6,064 nucleotides of DNA from an uncultured Sphingomonas sp. (lineage in GTDB: Bacteria; Pseudomonadota; Alphaproteobacteria; Sphingomonadales; Sphingomonadaceae), in contig CADCWB010000062.1 in the NCBI GenBank assembly GCA_902806295.1, forward strand, positions 1 to 6,064. Reading direction: 5' to 3'. Position 1 is the first letter of the stretch; the number at the start of each line of letters is the position of its first letter. The notes beneath the pieces were generated by a model. It saw only the letters and a program-made list of their open reading frames with translations, was not told the origin of the DNA and did not search any database. Shown in pieces: positions 1 through 6,064 of the stretch. Made by a program: the position numbers and the translations under genes.

Positions 1-1
1 A

Positions 2-577
2 AGAAATCTGAAACGCACGCGTGAAGCGGTGGCGCAATTCCCCAGCGACCCGACCGCCTTGCACTTCCTGGCCGTAATGGAACGCGCGTCGGGCAACAGC
101 GACAGGGCGCTCCAAGCAGCGAACCGCCTCCTTGCGGCGCAACCGAACCACGGTGGCGCGCTCGTCCAGAAATCATTGGCGCTTTCGGACGGCGTGGCGC
201 GCCTGCAAGGTGCGGCGCGAGAAGGTGCGATCAAGGAGGCGCGGGCGCTTGCCATCAAGGCAAACAAGGCGAACCCTGACGATCAACTCGCGCTGCTTGC
301 TTATTACCAAAGTTTCAATCTGGCCGGAGTTCCGCCCACCCCAGCAGCGGTTGCGGGCTTGGTAAGGGCGGTGCAGATCGCCCCAAGGGACAACGTGGCC
401 CGCCAATTGCTCGTCGACCGCCTCACGGCGGATCGCAAGTGGTCCGCTGCCATTGCGGTGCTTCAGCCGATCGCCAACTCCCCGCATGACTCACCGCGCC
501 GGACGGCAGGCCGGGAGCAGATGGCTCGGCTCCAGGCAGAGCTGGCAAAGGGCTCGGCAGCCACCAAGGGCTCGTGA
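2..577 (+). CDS. Tetratricopeptide-repeat protein, C-terminal part (5' truncated by window edge)
   Basis: The reading frame is open from the first base of the window to the TGA at 575-577, about 191 residues. A GTG at 29 could be read as a start, but the frame continues upstream without a stop and no clear ribosome binding site precedes it, so I treat this as the end of a longer gene. The visible part is alanine-rich and helical. It contains a TPR-like unit near the left edge (ALHFLAVMERASGN, then RALQAANRLLAAQPNH), a second helical pair around AIKANKANPDDQLALLAYY, and a last pair ending in WSAAIAVLQPIANSPHDSP. TPR arrays are protein-interaction scaffolds; no catalytic motif is visible here. 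The ending resembles that of sphingomonad TPR proteins that I recall carrying an N-terminal DUF1570-type domain, but that part lies outside the window, so the role stays open. The gene converges on the sulfotransferase gene. Confidence 0.8.
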   Translation, partial: RNLKRTREAVAQFPSDPTALHFLAVMERASGNSDRALQAANRLLAAQPNHGGALVQKSLALSDGVARLQGAAREGAIKEARALAIKANKANPDDQLALLAYYQSFNLAGVPPTPAAVAGLVRAVQIAPRDNVARQLLVDRLTADRKWSAAIAVLQPIANSPHDSPRRTAGREQMARLQAELAKGSAATKGS

Positions 578-589
578 TGCTGCGGTAAC

Positions 590-613
590 GATGCCTCAGG
601 CGGAGCAAGCATC
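590..613. terminator. Weak stem-loop at the convergent gene junction
   Basis: GATGC at 590-594 pairs with GCATC at 609-613, and CTC at 595-597 can extend the stem with GAG at 603-605 if CAA is bulged. It lies across the 18-base gap between the TPR gene stop and the sulfotransferase stop, where a bidirectional terminator would be expected. No T-tract follows on either strand, so an intrinsic terminator is only a weak suggestion. Confidence 0.2.
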
Positions 614-1825
614 GAAGGACCGACTTTGCTGACCAGGTGCCGGTTGGTGGAACGCCGCGCGTACTGCTCTCGGTGAAAGCCCGAACTGCTCAAGGTCGTA
701 ATGGTGGTTCCGGTGAGCCTTCGCGGTTTGGAGGTAGCGGCCCATGGATGCGACTGTTCGCTGCGGCAGTTCCCACCCGAGGAAATCATAAACTCGGCGC
801 ATGGCTGACCGCCAATCCGCGCTGACCTCCTCGTAGCTCAGATCCAGTTGCGGCACTTGCGGGTTCGCCTGCCGAAAGCGACTCGTGCGCTCCATCCGCG
901 AAACCGTCTTGCGGAGCCATTCCTCACCGATCGCGGCCGGGTCGACCTGGTTCGAATGGATCCGACGTTGCTGCATGACCAGTGACGCCGAGGAGCCCGC
1001 GACGGCCACCGGGTCGCGCGTGAGGCACAGCAGACGGGCGTCGGGAAAGGCGTGCAACAGGGCGTCAGGATCGGCCGTGTACTGCGGGCATTTGAGCAGC
1101 CAGGCCCGCTCGCGTCGCTCACGCCGAGCCCAGGCGTTCAGCTGCAGCAGGTGGCGGAGCTCCGTATAGACCGGGCGAGTATCGCGGGTTTCGCAGAGGC
1201 GGGCGAAGCCGGGTACGTTCCATTGCACCTCGAACTGGGCACCATGCATGGATAAGCTGAGGTGGCCGAACTCCTCCTCCGGCTGCCGCGGTCCAGTCGG
1301 ATGGATGGCGTGGGTGAGCGGGTTAGCGCTTCGTAAGAAGGCGGTGATACCGGCGCTGGCCAGCAGCCGCCGGTCGCGGCCGCGCCCGAACGGCACCGGC
1401 TCCAGCGTCTCGAACAGGCGAGTGACCGCGAAGCGGGGATCGCAAGCGAGCAGGCGCTGCAAGCGCGTGGTGCCGGATCGCATCGGGCCCAGGATCACCA
1501 CCGGGCGCGTAATCGGCTGATCGGCGATTTCGGGATAGCGTTCCAGCAGCCGCTCGGCGCGGCAGCGAGCGCGCAGCAGCTTGATCAACTGCCCGTTGGC
1601 GATCACCCGCCCCAATGGGCTGAGCTGAGCTTCCTGTTCGAGATCGGCCAGCAGAACACGGAAGGGCTCGCGCCAGCGGCGGCCGGGCACTCGGCCGACG
1701 CCTTCCTTCATCGCCGCATAGGCCTCGATCCGGTCGGGATCGAGAGTCGGTGGCGACCCGTGCCCGCGCGCCCATGCGCCAGCGAGCGCCTTGTTGGCAT
1801 GATGGAGAAGCGGCAGCGGGGTCAA
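596..1825 (-). CDS. Sulfotransferase-family protein (PAPS-dependent type)
   Basis: A 409-residue protein of the bacterial sulfotransferase family (Sulfotransfer_3-like), which transfers sulfate from PAPS to an acceptor that cannot be predicted here. Visible motifs are the 5'-phosphosulfate loop GPMRSGTT (residues 113-120), an acidic EEEFGHL segment (183-189), LLKCP (243-247) where LKSP is more usual, PDARLLCLTRDP (261-272) followed by SS at 278-279 for 3'-phosphate binding, and a late YLQTAKAHRNHHYDLEQFGL segment. There is no signal peptide or membrane span, so it is probably cytoplasmic. The chosen start is TTG, overlapping the ada stop as TTGA. The next in-frame ATG is codon 39 and would remove sequence that resembles the usual N-terminal region of alphaproteobacterial members. 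Only a weak GGCAAG precedes the TTG, so translation probably depends on coupling to ada. It is the last gene of the DUF1203-ada unit. Family is secure; substrate is unknown. Confidence 0.88.
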   Translation of the reverse strand: MTPLPLLHHANKALAGAWARGHGSPPTLDPDRIEAYAAMKEGVGRVPGRRWREPFRVLLADLEQEAQLSPLGRVIANGQLIKLLRARCRAERLLERYPEIADQPITRPVVILGPMRSGTTRLQRLLACDPRFAVTRLFETLEPVPFGRGRDRRLLASAGITAFLRSANPLTHAIHPTGPRQPEEEFGHLSLSMHGAQFEVQWNVPGFARLCETRDTRPVYTELRHLLQLNAWARRERRERAWLLKCPQYTADPDALLHAFPDARLLCLTRDPVAVAGSSASLVMQQRRIHSNQVDPAAIGEEWLRKTVSRMERTSRFRQANPQVPQLDLSYEEVSADWRSAMRRVYDFLGWELPQRTVASMGRYLQTAKAHRNHHYDLEQFGLSPRAVRAAFHQPAPGQQSRSFDACSA

Positions 1826-2868
1826 CTTGCCAGGGGTAACGTCCCCTGCCCGCCCTTTGTTTCGGCTTCAAGCAGTTGGCGCTTGCGGTCCAGCCCACCG
1901 GCATAACCGCCCAGGCTCCCGTCCGAGCGAACCACCCGATGGCACGGCACCAGCACCGCCACCGGATTGGCCCCGTTGGCAGTGCCGACGGCTCTGACCG
2001 CCCCGGGCTGCCCGACCGCCGCCGCGATCTGCGCATAGCTCCGCGTCTCACCGGCCGGGATCTTGCGCAGTTCGGCCCAGACCCGTTCCTGGAAGGCGGT
2101 GCCGGCCACGTCCAACGGCAGATCGGGCATGGCAAGCGGCCGATCGATGGCATCGAGAACCTTCCTGACCAGCGAGGCCAGCGCTTCACCGCCGGGCTGG
2201 ATGTCGGCCTTGGGAAAGCGGCGCCGCAACGCACCCTCGTCTTCGTCGAAGGTCAGCCGGCAGATGCCCTTGTCGGTTGCGGCAATCAGCAGCGGCCCGA
2301 GCGGGCTGTCGATCACCGCATAGCGGATCAGGATCCCACGTCCGCCTTCGCGCCAGACCGACGGGGTCATGCCGAGACGCTCACTAGCGTCCGCGTAGAA
2401 GCGGCTCGGGGCCTGGTACCCGGCGTGGTAGAGAGCATCGGTCACGCTGCTGGCCTCCTCCAATGTCGATTGAGCGCGCTTGGCCCGCAGCGCTCGGGCG
2501 TACGCCGCCGGCGAGACCCCCAAATTGCGAGTGAACAAGCGCTGGAAGTGGTGGGGCGCATAACCGACCGCTGCCGCGAGAGAGTCCAGCTGCGGAGCTT
2601 GCTCGGCGGCCTCGATCAAGCGCACCGCTTCCGCCACAGCCGTCCGATCACGCGCGACCTGGTCGGGGCGACAGCGCAGGCACGGACGGAACCCGGCCGC
2701 CCGGACCTCCGCCTCGCGCTCGAAAAATGAGACGTTCTCACGCTTGGGCCGCCGCGCGGGACAGGATGGTCGGCAGTAGATACGGGTGGTGGAGACGGCC
2801 ACGAACAATCGCCCGTCGACCGTGCGGTCCCGCGCCTCGAACGCGCTCCAAGCCTGCTCGTCGGTCAT
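1822..2868 (-). CDS. ada: Bifunctional Ada: DNA methylphosphotriester / O6-methylguanine methyltransferase and AraC-type regulator
   Basis: A 348-residue, full-length Ada (E. coli Ada is 354). The N-terminal zinc domain carries C32 and C36 (YCRPSC) and C63 and C66 (RPCLRC). By analogy with E. coli Cys38, C32 should accept methyl groups from DNA phosphotriesters, turning Ada into a transcriptional activator. An AraC-type helix-turn-helix region follows at about 78-175 (LDSLAAAVGYAPHHFQRLF and ALYHAGYQAPSRFY). The C-terminal O6-alkylguanine-DNA methyltransferase domain spans about 180-335, with the DNA-binding FQERVWAELRKIPAGET segment and the active-site PCHRVV, whose C309 is the suicide methyl acceptor. 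All four zinc ligands and both acceptor cysteines are present, so it should be active. The ATG overlaps the DUF1203 stop as ATGA and has a GGAG eight bases upstream. It probably regulates its own unit; see the divergent region. Confidence 0.96.
   Translation of the reverse strand: MTDEQAWSAFEARDRTVDGRLFVAVSTTRIYCRPSCPARRPKRENVSFFEREAEVRAAGFRPCLRCRPDQVARDRTAVAEAVRLIEAAEQAPQLDSLAAAVGYAPHHFQRLFTRNLGVSPAAYARALRAKRAQSTLEEASSVTDALYHAGYQAPSRFYADASERLGMTPSVWREGGRGILIRYAVIDSPLGPLLIAATDKGICRLTFDEDEGALRRRFPKADIQPGGEALASLVRKVLDAIDRPLAMPDLPLDVAGTAFQERVWAELRKIPAGETRSYAQIAAAVGQPGAVRAVGTANGANPVAVLVPCHRVVRSDGSLGGYAGGLDRKRQLLEAETKGGQGTLPLAS
1831..1848 (-). promoter_or_regulatory. Hairpin just upstream of the sulfotransferase TTG start
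   Basis: CAGGGG at 1831-1836 and CCCCTG at 1843-1848 form a perfect 6-base-pair GC-rich stem with a 6-base loop. In the mRNA it ends five bases before the TTG start codon, inside the last codons of ada. It would occlude the initiation region unless a ribosome finishing ada melts it, which fits coupling. No U-tract follows, so it is not an obvious terminator. The structure is read from sequence; the role is inference. Confidence 0.4.
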
Positions 2869-3338
2869 TCGACCCGCTCCACTGTCGCGGCGAAGCAGCC
2901 GCGTACCGCATTGTGGGTGTGGATGTAACGAACCCGCTCGTCGGCAAGCAAGCGCCGAATGGCTGCGTCCGCCTCGCCCGGCTGAGCCAAGGTCGCGTCC
3001 ATCATCAAGTCGTGGTGGTCGAACGCTCGCACGGAAAGCACGCGGCGGTTCAAGGCAGGAGGAACCGTGTCGCGATAAACCGCTGCAGCCTCTGCGCCCT
3101 CCTCGATGAAGATGGCATGCCTCGCGCGGTAAGGTCCGGTCGCAACGCTCAGATGGTTGAGCAGCAGCACCGAGCGCCCCGGCTCCACATCGTCCAGGCG
3201 TACGCGGCAGGGGAAACCAGGTTGATCGGTCACCACCATCCGTTGAGCATTGACGACCGCCAATTCGTCGACTGGCCGGCCGAACAGCGTCTGGTATGGT
3301 GCGGGATCAAGGCCGCTGATGCGATACGTCATTCCCAT
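2865..3338 (-). CDS. DUF1203 domain protein of unknown function
   Basis: A 157-residue protein that matches the DUF1203 family along its whole length. Characteristic segments are GFPCRVRLDDVEPG (41-54), GPYRARHAIFI (68-78), LSVRAFD (101-107) and the C-terminal YIHTHNAVRGCFA (138-150), which has two conserved histidines and a cysteine that could bind metal or act in catalysis. The biochemical role of the family is not known to me. No signal peptide or membrane segment is seen, so it is probably cytoplasmic. It is the first gene of the unit with ada, and its TGA overlaps the ada ATG. The start is given as the first ATG (3338); an ATG two codons later (3332) is equally possible, since neither has a strong ribosome binding site. 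Co-expression with ada hints at a stress or damage response, but that is inference only. Confidence 0.88.
   Translation of the reverse strand: MGMTYRISGLDPAPYQTLFGRPVDELAVVNAQRMVVTDQPGFPCRVRLDDVEPGRSVLLLNHLSVATGPYRARHAIFIEEGAEAAAVYRDTVPPALNRRVLSVRAFDHHDLMMDATLAQPGEADAAIRRLLADERVRYIHTHNAVRGCFAATVERVE
2877..2880 (-). promoter_or_regulatory. Ribosome binding site of ada
   Basis: GGAG on the minus strand lies eight bases before the ada ATG and within the last codons of the DUF1203 gene. It supports the start at 2868 and independent re-initiation at the ATGA overlap. Confidence 0.65.
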
Positions 3339-3353
3339 GTTCTGCCGCTGTGA

Positions 3354-3365
3354 GCACGGACGTGC
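3354..3365. promoter_or_regulatory. Inverted repeat GCACG-GA-CGTGC, candidate operator
   Basis: A perfect 5-base inverted repeat with a 2-base spacer sits 16-27 bases upstream of the DUF1203 ATG, close to where transcription of the ada unit would begin if the suggested minus-strand promoter is right. It could be an operator or a small hairpin in the leader. It is short enough to occur by chance in GC-rich DNA. Confidence 0.25.
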
Positions 3366-3371
3366 ATCCCG

Positions 3372-3399
3372 AGACTTGCGCTCAAACCGGGATCGTCAA
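3372..3399 (-). promoter_or_regulatory. Candidate promoter of the DUF1203-ada-sulfotransferase unit
   Basis: On the minus strand TTGACG (3399-3394) is a good -35 element. Sixteen bases downstream lies AAGTCT (3377-3372), a poor -10 that keeps only the second-position A and final T. A start of transcription near 3365 would leave a leader of about 27 bases. A weak -10 would suit a promoter needing an activator such as methylated Ada, but this is inference. Confidence 0.25.
3375..3382 (-). promoter_or_regulatory. Ada-box-like sequence AGCGCAAG
   Basis: The minus strand reads TTTGAGCGCAAG here. The E. coli ada promoter contains AAAGCGCA with a GCAA 'B box', and this site shares AGCGCA plus GCAA; the AAT 'A box' six bases upstream is not conserved (GGT here). 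The hexamer GCAAGT recurs 25 bases upstream on the minus strand (3404-3399). The site falls between the suggested -35 and -10, whereas E. coli Ada boxes lie upstream of or at the -35, so it is only a candidate. Confidence 0.25.
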
Positions 3400-3400
3400 C

Positions 3401-3429
3401 TTGCATCGATCCTGACCCCCTGCTAACGG
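3401..3429 (+). promoter_or_regulatory. Candidate promoter of the atp operon
   Basis: TTGCAT (3401-3406) and TAACGG (3424-3429) are separated by 17 bases, with TGC directly before the second element as in an extended -10. Agreement with the sigma-70 consensus is weak. A promoter must exist somewhere in 3339-3508 because the gene to the left is divergent. This is the best match I see, with no other clear candidate. A GC-rich potential stem (GCCCG 3429-3433 with CGGGC 3445-3449) follows. Confidence 0.2.
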
Positions 3430-3494
3430 CCCGGCAACCCGGCGCGGGCGAGCGGTCGCATGACTGTTCTCGCCCCGCTTTGCATATCTTTGAC

Positions 3495-3498
3495 GGAG
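3495..3498 (+). promoter_or_regulatory. Ribosome binding site of atpH
   Basis: GGAG lies ten bases before the GTG at 3509. It supports GTG as the start, since no in-frame ATG lies nearby. Confidence 0.55.
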
Positions 3499-3508
3499 CT
3501 TTGGGCGC

Positions 3509-4063
3509 GTGGAGACATCCGGCGGCATTCGAGCCAGCTTAGCGGGGCGTTATGCGTCGGCGCTGTTCGATCTCGCGCGTGACCAGCGGCAGATCGACGC
3601 GGTGTCTGGCAGCCTGGATATACTGCAGGATACCTTGGCGACCTCGGCTGAGCTGCGTGCGGTGACTAACTCGCCGCTGATTGGTCGCGACAGCGCGGGC
3701 AAGGCAGTTGCCGCGACCGCCGCTTCGCTGAAGCTCGATCCGGTGACCACGAACTTCCTCGGTGTGGTCGCACACAATGGCCGGTTGCGGCAGCTGCCGG
3801 AGATCGTGCGCCTGTTCGAGCGGCTGGCCGCCGAGCACCGCGGCGAGACCACGGCGGAAGTGACCACTGCCCGCCCGCTCGACGACGAGCAGATCGCCGC
3901 GCTGAAGACCCGCCTGGGTGAGCGCGCCGGCAACAGCGTTCGCATCGACGCTCGCGTCGACTCCTCCATTCTCGGCGGCATCGTTGTCCGGCTCGGCAGC
4001 CAGATGATCGATGCCTCGATCCGCACCAAATTGAACTCGCTAGCTACGGCTATGAAAGGCTGA
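3509..4063 (+). CDS. atpH: F1Fo ATP synthase delta subunit
   Basis: A 184-residue delta (OSCP-type) subunit, which joins the top of the alpha3beta3 head to the peripheral stalk on the cytoplasmic face of the membrane. The N-terminal helical domain includes RYASALFDLARD (14-25) and NSPLIGRD (54-61). The middle has the typical NFLGVVAHNGRLRQLPEIV stretch (82-100). The C-terminal family signature runs from SSILGGIVVRLG (152-163) to MIDASIRTKLNSL (166-178). Length is normal for the family. Translation starts at GTG with a GGAG ten bases upstream; the METSGGIRASLAGRYA beginning resembles sphingomonad AtpH. It is the first gene of the operon and is followed by atpA after two bases. The Fo genes are not next to it, as is usual in alphaproteobacteria. 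Confidence 0.97.
   Translation: METSGGIRASLAGRYASALFDLARDQRQIDAVSGSLDILQDTLATSAELRAVTNSPLIGRDSAGKAVAATAASLKLDPVTTNFLGVVAHNGRLRQLPEIVRLFERLAAEHRGETTAEVTTARPLDDEQIAALKTRLGERAGNSVRIDARVDSSILGGIVVRLGSQMIDASIRTKLNSLATAMKG
4054..4059 (+). promoter_or_regulatory. Ribosome binding site of atpA
   Basis: GAAAGG sits six bases before the atpA ATG and inside the last codons of atpH. It supports the start at 4066 and coupled translation of the two subunits. Confidence 0.6.
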
Positions 4064-4065
4064 AC

Positions 4066-5594
<1,529 letters not shown>

Positions 5595-5595
<1 letters not shown>

Positions 5596-5945
5596 TGACC
5601 GCCGGGCTTCTTGCGCTGGCTCTGGCGGCGGTGCAGGCCGGATCGCCGCTGGATGGTGCGTGGGTCGTCGACCTCACGAGCAAGCCGGGGGACAAGGTCT
5701 ATACGCAACCCATGAAGCTGGCGCTCGCCACTGACGGAACGGTAACCGGTAGCTTTTACCAGAGCCCGATCGTCGCGGGGCGGTGGAAGACCGATCGTGG
5801 CCGCACCTGCGTCAGCTTCCGCACCAGCGATGGAGCTGGTCCCTACCATACGTCGGCCTGCCTGGTCGGCGATCGCGTCCAGGGGCAAACCTGGGCGGAA
5901 CAACGCAACTTCCTCTTCAACTGGAACGCAGAGCGCGCGAAGTAG
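5595..5945 (+). CDS. Small, probably exported protein of unknown function inside the atp operon
   Basis: A 116-residue protein lying between atpA and atpG. I chose the ATG that overlaps the atpA stop by one base (TGATG); a TTG one codon upstream adds only one residue. The first 15 residues, MTAGLLALALAAVQA, look like a short signal peptide with a possible cleavage after VQA, although the n-region has no lysine or arginine. The rest appears beta-rich: DGAWVVDLTSKPG, then KLALATDGTVTGSFYQSPI, GRWKTDRGRTCVSFRTSDG, PYHTSACLVGDRVQGQTW and a final RNFLFNWNAERAK. C72 and C89 could form a disulfide, which would fit a periplasmic location. It is not an ATP synthase subunit that I recognise, and it resembles no enzyme. 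Its TAG is directly followed by the atpG ATG, so it is part of the operon. Codon choice matches its neighbours. Coding status is well supported by this packing; function is unknown. Confidence 0.82.
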
Positions 5946-6064
5946 ATGGCATCGCTTAAAGCCCTCAAGATCCGCATCGGCTCGGTGAAGTCGACGCAGA
6001 AGATCACCAAGGCGATGAAGATGGTCGCCGCGGCCAAGCTGCGCCGGGCGCAGAGCAATGCGGA
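5946..6064 (+). CDS. atpG: F1Fo ATP synthase gamma subunit, N-terminal part (3' truncated by window edge)
   Basis: An ATG at 5946, directly after the TAG of the small gene, opens a frame of 39 complete codons to the window end. The product begins MASLKALKIRIGSVK and continues TQKITKAMKMVAAAKLRRAQ (17-36). This is the characteristic N-terminal helix of the gamma subunit, the central rotating shaft of F1. The ribosome binding site is weak, suggesting coupling to the gene before it. The rest of gamma, and presumably atpD and atpC, lie to the right. Confidence 0.96.
   Translation, partial: MASLKALKIRIGSVKSTQKITKAMKMVAAAKLRRAQSNA

Noticed and set aside
29..577. GTG at 29 as the true start of the TPR gene
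   Set aside because: The frame is open to the window edge and already reads like TPR sequence upstream of the GTG; no ribosome binding site is visible.
1323..2234. A 303-codon minus-strand frame overlapping ada and the sulfotransferase
   Set aside because: It is an out-of-frame reading of two well-recognised proteins on the same strand, very rich in R, P and S, with no family resemblance. It does not indicate a frameshift, since both true frames are intact with all motifs.
1876..2730. A 284-codon plus-strand frame opposite ada
   Set aside because: It is antisense to an intact ada with all catalytic cysteines, and the translation shows no domain.
2727..3353. A 208-codon plus-strand frame opposite the DUF1203 gene
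   Set aside because: The DUF1203 protein on the other strand matches its family along the full length. The opposite frame has no recognisable feature and would destroy the operon structure.
3429..3449. GC-rich stem in the atp leader as a riboswitch or attenuator
   Set aside because: The stem is only five base pairs with alternative pairings from the repeated CCCGGC, and such stems arise easily at this GC content. There is no T-tract or conserved aptamer pattern.

Overview
The window looks like chromosomal DNA of a GC-rich alphaproteobacterium, most likely a sphingomonad. This rests on the atpH-atpA-...-atpG order of an F1 operon without the Fo genes, the wording of the AtpH N-terminus, and high-GC codon use throughout. 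The assignment is an inference from protein sequence; no search was run.

Layout. (1) 2-577, plus strand: the C-terminal end of a tetratricopeptide-repeat protein whose start lies left of the window. (2) 596-3338, minus strand: a compact three-gene unit, read right to left as a DUF1203 protein, Ada (alkylation-damage repair protein and regulator), and a PAPS-type sulfotransferase-family protein. Both junctions are 4-base start/stop overlaps (ATGA and TTGA), so the three are almost certainly co-transcribed and translationally coupled. The unit converges on the TPR gene with only 18 bases between stop codons. (3) 3339-3508: a 170-base divergent intergenic region that must hold the promoters of both the ada unit and the atp operon. 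(4) 3509-6064, plus strand: the start of the F1 ATP synthase operon: atpH (delta), atpA (alpha), an extra 116-residue apparently exported small protein, and the first 39 codons of atpG (gamma), which runs off the right edge.

How the genes work together. AtpH, AtpA and AtpG are subunits of the catalytic F1 sector and its stator connection. The small gene between atpA and atpG shares its ATG with the atpA stop (TGATG), and its own stop abuts the atpG ATG, so it is embedded in the operon although its product looks extracytoplasmic. In the other unit, Ada repairs methylphosphotriesters and O6-methylguanine and probably controls its own transcription. Why DUF1203 and a sulfotransferase travel with it is not evident from sequence.

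I see no tRNA, rRNA, CRISPR, insertion sequence or phage gene. The best leads are the small exported protein inside the atp operon, the unusual ada operon composition with a hairpin just upstream of the TTG start of its last gene, and an Ada-box-like element in the divergent promoter region.
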